This document shows, in pieces, positions 46,637-59,103 of a stretch of DNA of 64,000 bases. The DNA comes from Symsagittifera roscoffensis (taxonomy: Eukaryota > Xenacoelomorpha > Acoela > Convolutidae): NCBI RefSeq assembly GCF_963678635.1, contig NC_087069.1, positions 51,346,938 to 51,410,937 on the forward strand, read 5' to 3'. A program made the translations under genes and the position numbers. Positions within the stretch are counted from its first letter, which is position 1. Every line of letters begins with the position of its first letter. The notes under the pieces are model-generated. The model saw only the letters and a program-made list of their open reading frames with translations, was not told the DNA's origin and searched no databases.

Positions 46637-46867
46637 TCACCAGCCAAAGACATAATCTGTTGCTTCCTTCCACTCGTCATATAACTCATCAAATATCCGT
46701 TTGTCGTTTTTCGCATTTTGTTCACTTTTTGGTTCGGATTGTTTTTCCTTCTCCAACAATTTTTTTTCCGGCTTGTGTGAAAACTTTCTCTCGTCCAACG
46801 ATCTTTCCGTGCTGATAAGCACAATTATGCCCATAGACGAAATCAATAACAAACTGGTAGTTAACAT
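46637..46867 (-). CDS. possible small secreted or membrane-anchored protein, 76 aa
   Basis: From the ATG at 46,867 (context aaaATG) the frame begins with a hydrophobic leader (MLTTSLLLISSMGIIVLIST). A highly charged Lys/Glu-rich segment follows (about residues 24-55), ending in an acidic/aromatic tail (DELYDEW...YVFGW, stop at 46,637). I chose this ATG because it places the leader at the N-terminus; the frame stays open 26 codons further upstream. A TATA box lies about 180 bp upstream. No family recognised; a short secreted peptide precursor or single-pass protein fits. Confidence 0.4.
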   Translation of the reverse strand: MLTTSLLLISSMGIIVLISTERSLDERKFSHKPEKKLLEKEKQSEPKSEQNAKNDKRIFDELYDEWKEATDYVFGW

Positions 46868-47047
46868 TTTTATTCTTGAGAAATTAGGATTTAAAACAAA
46901 GAAAAAGGATAAACATAACTCGGAACCAGAGTTAAGAAACACCATATGTCAAATCAGTTTAACACATTTTTGGAGGCTTGATTTGTAGGTTTTAGTCTCA
47001 CTTTTTTGTCTGTGTCATAATGAGAAAAAAACTAGGTTAGTCCCAAC

Positions 47048-47055
47048 TATTTATA
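47048..47055 (-). promoter_or_regulatory. TATA box (TATAAATA)
   Basis: A perfect TATAAATA on the minus strand in the context gcgcatataaatag, the only good match near the small leader-bearing frame that begins at 46,867. Confidence 0.4.
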
Positions 47056-47564
47056 TGCGCACTTTTTATTAACACTTCGGGGACTATTTCCAGCTATCAA
47101 AACTATCCATAATCCTACTCAAAGCTGAAGATTGAATAACGACTCTTGAACACATTTCGATTTAATTAAATTTTCTAAGTTGGACTTAAAGTGGATTATT
47201 GTTTAAAGTTTAGGCTGGTAAATTTTAGCCAAGTTTCCACTCCAGTATTGGAACTAAGTTGGAAATATGAAACTTTTCGGGTTGCTAGTACTACAAAAAA
47301 AAACAATGATATCAGAGCTGCAAAACGTCAGAAATAATGATTTAAATAAAAAGCAAAAAAAATGTGAGCTGATAAAACTGGTCTGTAATATCAAAACTTG
47401 TGAAAATAATATTACGGGAATTTATAGTTGATTGGCAATCATTTTGATTGACAATTTTAAGATTGGGTCTGTAAAAACGTTTAACAAAAGCTCAAACAAA
47501 CATCTCAAAAAGGATAGATTGCTCAATGTAAAGCTGTTAATCCGAACTATATCATCTCCTAAGT

Positions 47565-47900
47565 TTAAAAATGAAGATTCAATAACAACGTTGTTCTAAT
47601 TATCTCCATGCTTTTGATTAAGAGAACTGCATAACTTTGGGATTTTTCAATTTGTTTATTACTTTTTGGATAAAACGCGAACGAGAAAAAGTATAAGACA
47701 TTGGTTTTCTACCACAAACAAAATTTTGCTTTCAGTGAAATATTCAGAAAGCGATAGCAACTTTTTGTAAAGTTAGTTGGAAAAATCAAAAAATTTTCAG
47801 GACGAAGAAAAAATTCGAGTAATTATTTTGCCCTAGAAACTGAAATTAAAAAGACTAGATACTGAAAATAAAAAAAATTATGAGAGCCAGTAAAAGATAT
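47565..47900. repeat. diverged duplication, copy 2 (partner 45,660-46,060)
   Basis: Collinear with the 45.66-46.06 kb block; see the phrases given there. It lacks the sequence beyond the 'agagccagt' phrase. Confidence 0.5.
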
Positions 47901-50270
47901 TGAGTTTAATCATATGGAGTCTGTCTAATAATGTCTCCTAGGCATCCTTTTAAAAACAATTCACCGAAATTAACCACGAAAAGGCAAACATATTTTCATT
48001 CGAATTATTTGAAAGTTTAGTTCGCATTCAAATTTAGATAGGCAGAAACAAACAAGTGGCAATTTTTTAAATACATGTCAAGTTGAATCTTGGAGAGAAA
48101 AAAATCGTTAACAATATAAGGTATTTTTTAGTGAATCACAAATTGTTTTGTTAATCCTTCCAGACACATAATATGTTAGTTATGAGTGACAAAAACGCCG
48201 AAATATGTACTAAAAAAGGAGAAATTAATTCATCGCAATTTGTTAGAATTTAGTTTAGTTTTTGTTCGAAGCAAAGAAATTGTCACGAAATTAGGAGTCA
48301 ATGTTTTTTTTCTCTAAGTCTTCCTTTTAAAATTATTCTCTATCTTAGCAGACCGACCTTTCACGCAAGTTCATTAAGGTGCAAAGCTGAGTTTTAGAAT
48401 TCATCACATAATTGTGCTTTCACTTGACTGGATTCCACAGACCCATCTTTCACGTGTAAAATAGAACTTTTTCAGTCAAATCCACAGCCATATGTCCAAA
48501 TTTTTTTGTTATTTGTTTCCGAAGACCAACGTGTTTTGGCTGTTAAAGGGAATTTTTAAATGTCGCTTGAATCCTCATTTTTGTCAGTAGATTCCGCAGT
48601 CAAATTTTCATTTTTTTTTGCTGAATTTCACTGTTTTCAGGAAAAATTCTGCAGTCATTTTGCTCATTTTGTCAGACAAAGTCACAAACAGTTTCCTTCA
48701 ACAATAAATTTAAACGCTGAAAAAGAACAAATCGATTGTTGAAATTCCTGACAAGCAGTGTAATCCAGCATCGCTTCGCAATAATTTGCTCCCATTATCG
48801 AAACATATTCGTCTACGGAATCCAAAACAAGCATGAATTAGGATTGTTCTTCAAAATCCGCATAGTTTTTGAATTCCCAGTTTTTGCTCTCCAGCCAATA
48901 AAACTGCTCACTTTGATCTGACCTAGTTATTGCGGTTGATCTCATGCATTTGTTTTTTGGAACTGCAAAGCATAAACCATGATTGATGTGTGAACTGTTT
49001 GTTAAGCTTAATTACCGCTTGCCCAAAGTGGTCTTAATTTAGTTAAATGCCTGCTTTTGCGGGCTAATTTTGAAAAGAGCCGCTTCAATTTTTAGCAATT
49101 AATCTATTCTTTACACACAGAAATATTTTCATAAAAACTGAAATTGTTTATAAATTCCGCCTAAGAACTAATTCAAACCGCCAGAGCAATAGGTCCAGAT
49201 ATTTGGAACATGCACTTTCGGGACCCCATAATTTTGGTAAAACTTTAAAAGCATATTTCGGGAAAATTGTGGAGGGCAAGCATCTGATTATACACTTTGG
49301 GTCCTTAGAAGCAGTTAGTTGAAAATGGAAGTTATTGTTTTCCAAAGCAAGCTCTGAACATAGGATTTAGAGATCTAAGACAAAATATTTTTGCAGAGTT
49401 CCAGTGATTACTGTATCGGACATCAGTTTTTAATGGCGTTCGGCTACCAGTTGTTGATTTTTTAGCTGAAGATTTTGTTAATGAAGTAGTTTATAAATGC
49501 TTATTTTGTGTGAACAGTGAATAAAATGGAATGGTTAATTTTTCTGCTATTATTCATGAAAATTAATTCATTATCCGTGTTGACCAATAATCACAACCTA
49601 ATAACTTTTCTTTGAACTTTTATTATTTTCTTACAAAAAAAAACTCTTGCACGAAAAATTTTGCGCGAAAGGAGTTTTTTATATGGACCTTTCTAACTTA
49701 CAATAGAGTTCTTTCAAAAGTTTTTTTATTATTTTTTTAAATTTTGTATTGAGCAATTTAAAGTTCTCAGCTGTAGCAGAGTGCCAGAACAAAAACGAGG
49801 TGACCAAACTTTCAATTCGCTATATGTGTTTACCGAATTAACTACAAACTTCTTAGAGTGATTTTTTTTGCTGATTACTAGAAATATTGTTAATGAATAT
49901 CTCAACTTCTTATACAACAGGTCCAAAGTTGTAAAAAAAATCATTCGTCTAAATTTATTTTTTTTTGCCTCTAAAAACTTCCTATACAACTATATTTAGG
50001 AGATTTATAATCAACAAAAAATTTTTTTTTGTTCTGAAATTTTCTTCTAAATGCATACACTATAACTACCAACTAAATTCTTTAAATACATCAACTTAGA
50101 AAAAAGTTTGAGTTTTATCAAATTTATGTTTTATTTGTTATTAAGCTACAAAAACAAAGTCACAGTGTTTTTTGAAATAGTTTTAATTTTTGAGAAAAAG
50201 ATTTTATTTTAGTACTTTTCTAATAAAAAAGTGGTAAGATAGTGAAAACATCCTACAAGTCTGATGATTT
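47901..50270. other. AT-rich spacer; ambiguous short frames
   Basis: At 49,148-49,345 both strands are open with similar quality, so neither is called. Between 48,400 and 48,720, phrases such as 'gattccgcagtcaaatttt' relate to the GCGGATTCCGC family further right. No supported gene. Confidence 0.35.
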
Positions 50271-51777
50271 TTTTCTAAGTTTGTAGAGTTTTTGTAGATT
50301 GGTGAACAGAATAGACGCACTGGATAAACGCACAATTTTGGGTCTGTATTTTCCTGGATTCCACGTACAAAACTGCAACGTAAATTTTGTCGGCAGATTG
50401 GTTGTGACAGGCTCTGCAATGAGTGAGTAGGTAGCTGTTCAAAATATTGCAAATGTACGCGGATTCCGCAAATGTAAGTGGATTTCGCAAACTTATGCGG
50501 GGACTAATTACAATTTGCAGATTCCGCTTATTACTTGCGCATTCAACTTAGAATTGGGGATTTCATGGCAGTCTAAGTTTGCTAAGCACATGTATTATTA
50601 TTTAATGATGTAATCCCCAAACTGATCCCGATTCCTCAAAATATGATGAGAATTCAACAATTTTTATTGCGGATTCCGCAAAGTCGCCATACTTTTTGAA
50701 CCATATAGTGTTTTGGCTATTTATCCGTGGAATACAAAGTAGCAATTAAGATCAAAGGAAAGTATCCATGTTGCGGAGTCCGTTACAAGTCTGATTTTCA
50801 CCTGTTGCGGGGTCCGCCTACAATTGAAAATTTGCTTGTCCGCCTATTTGGAATCCGCAAAAATTTGCAAAATCCACCTACATGCAGGATTTACGTATTA
50901 CACGTTACACAGTTTTCACGCCGTGGTAACTATAGATGCAACGCTTTTTTAGGATTGATCGGACTTTATCATTTTATATCAATTCAGGTAAACATTCACT
51001 TTAAATAATGGTAGGAAGTTTCAAGTGTTTAAAATACCAAAATTTGTCTTCCAAAGACATACCTGATTGCTCGTATTTTTGGCGTGAGTTTTCCTGATAA
51101 TTTCAACACTTCTTAATAAATTTTTTTTCAGGTCGTATTTTTTTTCAAAATCAAAGAATCACATATTTTTACAGTTAAATTGAAACATTTTGTTTGTAAA
51201 AGAAACGGGCTAGAAATCAAACTTTGATAGAATTTGCTGACGGAGAGACAAAAAGCATGAATTTTAAAACTCTTCTTTCACGTATTACTTTGGAATTTGA
51301 AGTATCGAGGAGGAGCGGGTCTAATTTTTTCTTGACGTCTCATTCTTTTCAAAAACTACATTTTTTACGACAGACTTAAGGTATATATTTACAAAACTGC
51401 ATCATTACGAGGCCAATCTGTACACTGGAACGGCACCAAGATTGGTACGTGAATATTCCTAGATTCCAAAGACAAGTTATTAAGAAAACTTCAACGTGTG
51501 ACAACATTTCCGTAAAGTTACATGTAGTGTAATTTTCATCATCTTTTTAGTTTTGTTGCGGATTCTGCAACTAGCGAGTATAATTAAATGTTCCAGACTC
51601 CGCTAATTTAATCGGTATCCGCAAATTTGAGTGGATTCAGCGAATATAAGCAATTTCGGCTCACAATTTGCGGATTCTGCTTAAAGTTTGCGGAATTGGT
51701 CGAGACTTTGCGGATTCCGCGTACAATTTCCGGATTCAACATGTAGTTGCGAATTGTAAAACAGCCTATGTTCACTA

Positions 51778-51850
<73 letters not shown>

Positions 51851-52620
51851 TTAAATTTGTTTTTATATATAACTATTTTATATATAACTATTTGTCCATG
51901 GATTCAACAATTTGTTCCATGGATTCCGCGAAACTGGCTGTTTTTTGAGCGACTTTGAGCAGTACAGTGTTTTAGCTGTTTGTCCGTGAAATCCAAAAGA
52001 TCATTGAAAAGTAGCACTAATGCAGATTCTGATTTTGGCCTGTTGCGGACAAATCTGATTTTGGCCTGTTGCGGAAACCACTTACAACTAAAAAAAATGC
52101 GCAGTTTGGCCTCATAATGAGAAAATTTGTGTATCTTAGGGCATAAACTATTTTTTATGCCAATTTAAACGGTTTGGAACATAATCAAACTCGAATAAAA
52201 AAAAATTATTTGTTCAACTGAGATCTAATGTCATAAATTACTCCGATTTCACGCCGTGACAACAATAATTGCAACCCTTACATAGCATTGATCGAGCTTA
52301 CAAAGCTATAGCAATTTAGGTAATGTTGATTTCTAATAATGACTGGATGTTTCGATTGTTTATAAAACTGATGTTTGAGTTTCAAAGACATAACTGATTA
52401 CTCGTATTTTGGCGTTGGTTTTCCTATTGTTTTGCTTCCAGAAAAATGAACCCGAAGAATGAAACCTACATTACTGCACTTAATCTTAGCTCAAGGTCTT
52501 TTTTTATCTCTAACGTAAAATAAACGCTTTTTTCTAACATTTGCCAGGTCGTTATTTTGTTTTCAAAAGTAAAGCATCAAAAAAAATTACAGTTAAATTT
52601 AAACATTTTTGTTAGTTAGA
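50270..52620. repeat. GCGGATTCCGC palindrome repeat family with a larger two-copy unit
   Basis: The near-palindrome (t)tgcggattccgc(a/g) and variants occurs more than fifteen times (for example 50,460, 50,667, 50,774, 50,807, 51,560, 51,673, 51,700, 51,712, 51,925, 52,045, 52,070). In addition 50,690-51,210 and 51,940-52,620 are diverged copies of one unit: 'gtgttttggct.tttgtccgtg', 'tttcacgccgtg', 'tccaaagacataactgatt.ctcgtatttt' and 'caggtcgt.ttttt' appear in the same order. Open frames in it are not conserved between copies. Confidence 0.65.
51781..51846. repeat. TA dinucleotide microsatellite
   Basis: About 32 uninterrupted TA repeats, flanked by further TATATA-rich sequence. Confidence 0.95.
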
Positions 52621-53153
52621 AAACTCTTCTGAGTTGAGATCTATTGCCAAATCACAGAGTAATTTCAGATAGGGTACACCGTCTGCTCGTCACATTATCT
52701 TATTTTCGGCCGGATAGATTCGTGCAACTTCTTAGTCTAATACCGATCTTAATCTTAATCTTATATCTCTTAGTCTCAAAAGATTTAGAGTATACTGGTT
52801 TTTTACTAGTCGGTCTCTTGAAGAAAGCAACTAGGTTGGAAGTTAAATTCAAATTACTCTGGTGCTGAAATTACAAGTAATTTGAGCACTTACAAATAAA
52901 TGGGTTGTTAGTTACATGGAGTGTGATTGGTTAGTCTTCAATATTTTTAGGAATAAAATATCTAATTTATAACCAATAAAAATATATTGTTTGGATCAGG
53001 TTCCACCCATCCGGGGTTTACAGAGTTTTTGTTCTTTTGACTTCTTTCTGTAATGGAGGATGGATGATGATCGTTTGTATTTCGCGAGCACCATTTCTAT
53101 TCCGTTCTTGGAGGAGAAAGCTCCAGGAATCTAGAATTGTAGATACCAATTTG

Positions 53154-53530
53154 TCATTCAACGATGACTGAGACCGTCAAAAAATCAATCTGATTTCCAA
53201 GTGGTTTGTTATGATCGTCTGTTCTTGATCGGTGTGGAGAACTGTGTTTCAATCTGGATTGGGAATGGCGTGAAGCTCGAGTTTGGAGGGAATGTCTTGT
53301 AACTCGGATCTGTACGTATACTTGAACATCGAGGTGGTCTTTGGTCTGTTTCAATGAAGTCCTTTGCTTCGGAGTCAAGTCGTACTTCAAATCCTTTGAG
53401 TTGTGATTGTGAGCGGCATATCGATTATGTTCAGCCATTCTACGGGTTGAGTGTGATGAGGTCGTCTTAGCTGTTTTGATGCTCGTCTTCGTGATTGTGT
53501 ATGGTCTATATTACTGCAATATATAATTTA
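53154..53530 (-). pseudogene. coding-like patch with two open minus frames
   Basis: One frame (53,154-53,438, ATG start, 94 codons) is rich in His, Gln, Arg and Ser. A second minus frame across the same bases reads SEAKDFIETDQRPP ... PIQIETQFSTP, which looks more protein-like. The stretch is GC-richer than its surroundings. It lies just beyond the left end of the retroelement region and could be part of it or a separate relic. Not recognised. Confidence 0.25.
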
Positions 53531-54578
53531 CATAACGAAATGTTTACTTAGTTCTTGTTTTTAGTTACGATTTTTTTATTAGTTTTTATTGCAAAATATT
53601 TTGATTTTTAGTTCATTGATTTTAAAAGAGTTACTCACACTTGAGTACCTCTTATCAAAATAGCGAGTGTGGCACAAAGCGTGAGTTCTAGCACGGTGGG
53701 TTAGGCCGGCTATTAAGCATGCTCAGGACGTCCTCTTCTGGCGGCTTAGGCCAGGAGTGAGGGTATGATTGCATGCTGGTTTTTTATGGGGTCCTGTTTT
53801 GTGTTAACCTTTTATGTTATGTTTGTTACTGGTTTTTTCATTTTGTTGTTTTGGTTGTATCCTTTTCTCAAAAATCAAATTTTTTGGTTTGGATTTGTCT
53901 TTCGACTTTTTGGTGTTTTATACTTCCTTTTTTAGACTTATCAATGGTCTTCAAAAGAATAAATTATCGGTTCTTTAAGCTGGTTCAATCTGGTTTGGGT
54001 ACCATGGGTTTTCTTTTCTTAGTCATGCTGATAGTTTGTGGTTTATAGTGTTTAGTAAGCTGCGTTGGTTAGTTGGGATTTTTATGTAATTCCTTTCCAA
54101 CCGTGTTAAAAGAAAGTTTGGAACTTGTTATTATTAGTTTGGAGTTTTTGTTACTGAAAGTTAAAACTTGAAAGTTATTATTTTAAACAATTCGTCGTGG
54201 GCGAGCTGTGCGAGTGTGGATAGAGTTTGTGTGCGATTGGTTCTTAAAAAGGTTAGTACTGCTGACATTTGTATAAAATTAATGCTGAAAATTTTAAATT
54301 TACTTCTTTGTGGGGATTGAAATTATTAAGTTGTTTTCAGTGTATTTTGATTTACTACATTGGGGAAAAGAATTTGTAGATGAATTTACTGTCGTGGAGA
54401 AGAAATTTTACTGCGTCATTTATTGCGGTTTGTTAATAAAAAAATTATAATCTAAGAAAAAGTTTCTGTTTTCTGTTTGTAGATGATGGTGATCTAAAGA
54501 CTAGAGGAAAAACATTTAATAAGAAATGGTTAGTTTGTTTTAATTTTATAAGTTATAAGTTATTTAACTCATACTTAC

Positions 54579-54905
54579 CTATTCATCGGGCAAGAAGCCA
54601 TGAGGGAAGATATCGTGTATTGATTCTGATGTGGTTAGTAATTTTGCTAATATGCGAATAATATTTTTGGTTTCGAGCAGTGGCCAAAGCAATTCAAGTG
54701 CTTTGATAGTGTTTAGTTCTTCAGTGCCAAGGCAAAACTCGTGATTGGTGTGCTGGATGAGGTTAAAAAGCTTGTGATTGTATTTAGTTTTGTGAATGAA
54801 TTCTAATATTGGGATTTCTACAGGTTGAATATTTTCATGCAGGACAATGAGGGGTCGGGATTCTTCTACATTAAAGGTCTTGGTGAGTGGACAAAACATA
54901 TACAT
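54579..54905 (-). pseudogene. open frame at the left end of the retroelement, function unknown
   Basis: 108 codons, well-balanced composition (CPLTKTFNVEESRPLI ... FPHGFLPDE), two Cys. It follows the leader-bearing frame on the coding strand after about 190 bp of stops and may be its continuation. Confidence 0.35.
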
Positions 54906-55093
54906 TTGGGTTATTGGGTCGTAATTTCTGAGGATGACTTGGAAGTTAGTATTTTTGACGCAGTAGGTGAAATTTAAGAAAAATGGTGATGTGTACTTTG
55001 AATTAATAAATTGAAAACGATGGTGGGGTTGTCGTGATGGTGTGTGTAAATTAAAATGATTTTGAATGAATCTATAATATCTTAAGTGTGTGT

Positions 55094-55617
55094 TTATTTA
55101 GTTTTTAACATGATGTCGTGTGAACAGTGCAGATCTCGTTCTTTTGGAGTGAGGAACTGGAAGGTTAAAGAAAAAGTTTCAAATTTATCGTAAAATGATT
55201 CATAAGCTTGGATGTCGTTTAGTGCTTCGGAGATGATGTGATCGTGTTTCTTATCCAATGAGCTTAGTGTAAAGATGTAGGGTGTTCGGATGAAAATTTT
55301 TTCGGTTAGTTGTGGGTTAGCGAACTTATCTTCGTCGAGGAATTGATCTTGGTTAGGTCTGATGATATTGTGGTCATAATATTCAATGGAACAATCATTA
55401 GCTCGGGGGGGTGCGGTGAAAATCTTCAATAGTTTTTTATATCCTACATGCGTAAATTGTCTAGGTGCTAGTGCTGTAGTTAGTCTAAAAAGGTCAAGTT
55501 TACTTTTTTCTACTTCGTGTGGTGTGTTATTTAATGTTATACAAAGTGTGTTATATATAAGAAATAATAAAATGATGTCCAGTGAAGTGTGGGGTTTAGT
55601 ACACGCTCATCGACATA
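55094..55617 (-). pseudogene. frame with hydrophobic leader, envelope-like block 2
   Basis: Open for about 170 codons. Near its start is a hydrophobic stretch (IILLFLIYNTLCI) like a signal peptide, then a mixed domain with Cys residues (NDC..., LHC...) and an acidic centre. No ATG immediately before the leader was found in frame, so the start is lost or upstream. It may be the N-terminal part of a second glycoprotein-like unit. Confidence 0.4.
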
Positions 55618-55840
55618 GTCGGGTTGTTCAGTGTGAGGTTTGAAATGACTAATGGTATATTGGGGAAAGAGGGGTAAGGAATTTTGGAGAAATTCCGGAG
55701 TGTTAGTATGATCAGGGTGATTAACATAATCGCGGGCTGTTCCGGGTTTTGAGGGAAACAGGTGGCTAGGGAATTCTTTTTGAATGTTCTATATGCACGG
55801 TTAGTAGTGGATGATGAATGAGTTGATGTTGATGATTGAG

Positions 55841-56362
55841 CTAAGAAGGGGTATAATCTGAAGAGGGTGTAGGACTAGGTGGGTTTGATGATGTTATGTT
55901 TGAAGATAATTGATGAATTGTTAGGGTGTGAGGGTGTTGTATTTGTTGTTGTAGTGTTATTAGGTTATTTAGTTCTTGTGAGATTTGTGTGGTTTCTGGG
56001 AAATAGTTGTTGGAACGTTCATTGGTAAAGGGGGTTACTTGGGAAATATGAGAAACGGTAGAGGGGTTATCATTTTTGGATTGGGAGTGAATGGGTTGGA
56101 AGGGGGTTTGAGAAAACGTTGATGGGCTAGGTTCGGAGTTTGCAAACTCGTCTGGGGTTTCGATATCTGAGTTATTAAATTGGGAAATTATATTGAAAAC
56201 TGTGATATCTGGGATAGCGTCAGAATCCATGCCGGATGATGTGTTAATATGAAGTGATTCAGGTGGCGGGAAAGCAAAAAGTGGAATTATGGGAAATGGG
56301 TTTTGGAGATTGGTCAGATGGGAAATTGAACGGTGAAGGGATCCAATTTGTCGGCTCATCAT
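55841..56362 (-). pseudogene. serine/proline-rich open frame
   Basis: 173 codons open, rich in Ser, Pro, Thr, Asn and Gln with low-complexity runs (SNPPSPTPSSDYTPS at the end). Lies directly downstream of the glycoprotein-like block on the coding strand, parallel to the proline-rich tail at 59.1-59.6 kb. It could be a cytoplasmic or linker region. Confidence 0.4.
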
Positions 56363-56365
56363 GGG

Positions 56366-58340
56366 CTAAAAAAATGATTGTTCTGAGATTGAAGGTTCGT
56401 TTTTTTGATTTACAAAACGAAAAATGTTGATTAGTGATATATCTTGTGGTCGATATTTTTCGCCGTTTGAATAAATTTTATCTTTAATATTTTCAAAATA
56501 TCCGCTGTAATCTTGTGCGTTGATATCTGAAAATCCTGCTGCTTCTGCAAGTTTACGTAAGTTTTGATCTATGGATTGTCGTTGTATAGTGTCCATTTTT
56601 GTAAGTAATTCTTTAAATTGTTGTGTACGTATGTGATGTTGTATGTCTGATTTTGAGTAGATGCCAATCGATTGTAAATCGATATTTGGGTTTCTGGCAA
56701 TAGCTCTAGTGCTTTCAGGGGGAAAATTTTTAGTGGTGGCATTAGTGTTGGATATGGTGTGTGTAAATAGTATTTATCTTCGTCGGGAAGTAATTGTACA
56801 ACTTTTTGGCTATTTTTTTATCCACATGGGACTGCTGTATCCCAAAAATAAGTTCTTCTTGAAAGTGTATCAACAAAATATATTTTGTTTTTGTAGAATA
56901 TTGGGATTCTTTTATAACATCGTTTATCTTCAAAAAATGTATAAAAGTGATACTTTTTTGGTAGAAGTGTATAACATAAAATGTTGCCTTCATAATCAAT
57001 GGAGTTTGATTAATTTCCGGATAATAAATATCCTGCATATGGTAATTTAAGAACTGCTAGTGCTAGTGATTGTAATCTTTGTGTTCTTTCAAGCTCACAT
57101 AGTTGATGTAGTATTTCTAGTTCTGATAGTGACATTTATTGAAAAATTCTGCTTATTGTGTAATCTAATTTCATGTCTAAATGAGTGTCATAATGAAATG
57201 CGCCAAAATGAGTGCTGTTTATAAGTGATAATTCTTTTAGTCGTGTACTTTTTGTATCTTCTGGTTTTAATTTTCCACCAATTTGTCCTGTATTTTTCTG
57301 AAACTTTACTGAAACGTATGAGTTTTCATCAGTAAATGAGCGAGTTGTGGCCATCGGGTGTACAATTAAGTTTCCTGTATTCATGTAAACCGTAATCGTA
57401 TTCGACAAGAATTTCTGAGTATTGTGTTTTATAAATTGGCTTGTTTTATTTACATTCAAGTTCTGTTTCTGGGTATATTTGAAATCGTTTTAATTTATTT
57501 TCTATGTAGTGAATGTTTCCAAATTATGCTTTATGCTTCTGATCTAGTCAGGATTTTCATCTGAATATAGAATTGATTCAAAAAAATAATTTTGGTGAAA
57601 ATCAATCTTTCTTGCGTGTATTTTTGCTACTTGAAAAGTTGTACAGGTTTCTTCGGGAAAACATACAATGGTTGCTTGTGTGCGTGTTGTAGGATCGCAA
57701 TATCCTTGATCGTTTTTGCAAGGTAGTCTAATTCCTTGATAAAGAATTGTATCGTATTTTGGGTCGCGTGTAAATTGTATTTTTTTTAAGTTGTAAAAAA
57801 ACATTATTTCTTGGTATCCTTTATTTTTTGAGTCTGCTTTGCAATTTGAGGGATTATTTATTCCAATGTGTGGTATTCAATTTTTATCAAGCAGATCAAT
57901 CTTAATCTTCCGTGTGCTCCATGGAAGGGAAATTTTGTATCTAGTCTTATGTGACCTTGGTGTTTTTAAAGTTCTGCTTGATGTGCTACGTCTGGGAAAA
58001 CTTGAAAAATTACAAAATTTTTGTGTGTGCCTTCGTTGGGTGTTAGGTTTAGTCGTTTTACTTCGTTTTTAAAATTTTAAGGGCTGAGTTGTAATAATCT
58101 TTCGATGTTACTTTGAAAGAAAGATTCATGGTCTAGTTTTCGGAAAATGTTGCTGTAAACTTATATACTGTTAGTGTAGTGTTGATGCTCGGGCTTTTGA
58201 GTATAATGTAGCTATTAAATTTGTGGTTTCAATAGCTTTTGGTTCGGATTCACATTGTGTTAACTGATTTAGAGCATATTTGTGTAATGTTTTTTGTTCA
58301 TTTTCTTCAAAATCGTAGTGAGTTACAAATAAGTCCTAAG
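56366..58340 (-). pseudogene. envelope-type glycoprotein-like region, broken
   Basis: A run of minus-strand segments with scattered cysteines and possible N-glycosylation sequons. A block near 58,200-58,330 has a conserved-looking Cys. Residues 57,544-57,804 hold four Cys (CKNDQGYC, CFPEETC) and a TFQVAKIHA segment. The frame 57,136-57,459 contains an NST sequon; after one stop the same frame runs on from 57,135 with LHQLCELERTQ, further Cys and NQT/NIT sequons (about 56,633-56,653). A last open piece is 56,366-56,596. Cysteines plus sequons downstream of pol suggest an env-like ectodomain. At least three stops and two frame changes are present. I cannot assign it to a known fusion-protein class. 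Confidence 0.45.
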
Positions 58341-59103
58341 TTCCTGTGCGAGGAGAAGGCTTTTGGTTTGGTTCGGAAAAAATGAGAAAAAGAAGGTTTT
58401 GAAATGTGACTATCTTTAGAATATACATGTGTATGACAATCCTGAGAATGGGTTATAAAAAGTGATATATCCGATTGCCTTTTTTGTATATCTATCGTAT
58501 TTATTTATTATTTCTGTTGTTAGAAATGGGGGAGGTAAAGATTGAGCTGTTATATTAGGAGGTCTTATGGAAATGGGTGTTGATCAATGTTATTAAGTCT
58601 TACTGTAAGTTCGAGTTTTAGTGTAAGACTGCTTTGTTGTAGTATTTGGATGTTATGTTCCTGTATATCTTTGTGGATATCGTGTCAATATTGTGATCTA
58701 TTTAGTGCCCAGTTGTGTAATCTATTACTTTCTTGATGTTGACCAAATAATGGTGGGGTGCTACGAATGTATTCCAATCTAATCGTAGTGGTATATTCAG
58801 AGATGATTGATCTTGATATCGTGAATCAAGATTTGTAAGAAAATATAGGGGAAAAGTTGATGGTGATATTTGGCTTAAAGAAGATGTTGAAGGAAGAGAA
58901 AGTGTATTGGGTAATGTTGATAGTGTTTCATCGAATGAAACGTCAATTGGGTTGTTAACTAAATTTGGTTCGCCGTGAGGATACTTGTTAGTTACTCAAT
59001 ATCGAGGGCGTTCTGTGGTTGTTGGGTTATTAAAAGAGTTTTCTCTAATTCGTTCTGATGTGGGGGTTGAACCTAAGTAATCGGATGGAATATTTGAAGT
59101 GCT

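Noticed and set aside
49148-49345. 65-codon minus frame as a gene
   Set aside because: The plus strand is equally open and protein-like over the same bases, and nothing decides between them.
53773-54048. 91-codon hydrophobic plus frame resembling a membrane protein
   Set aside because: The plus strand here is T/G-rich, which produces Phe/Leu/Val/Cys-rich frames by composition; no other support.
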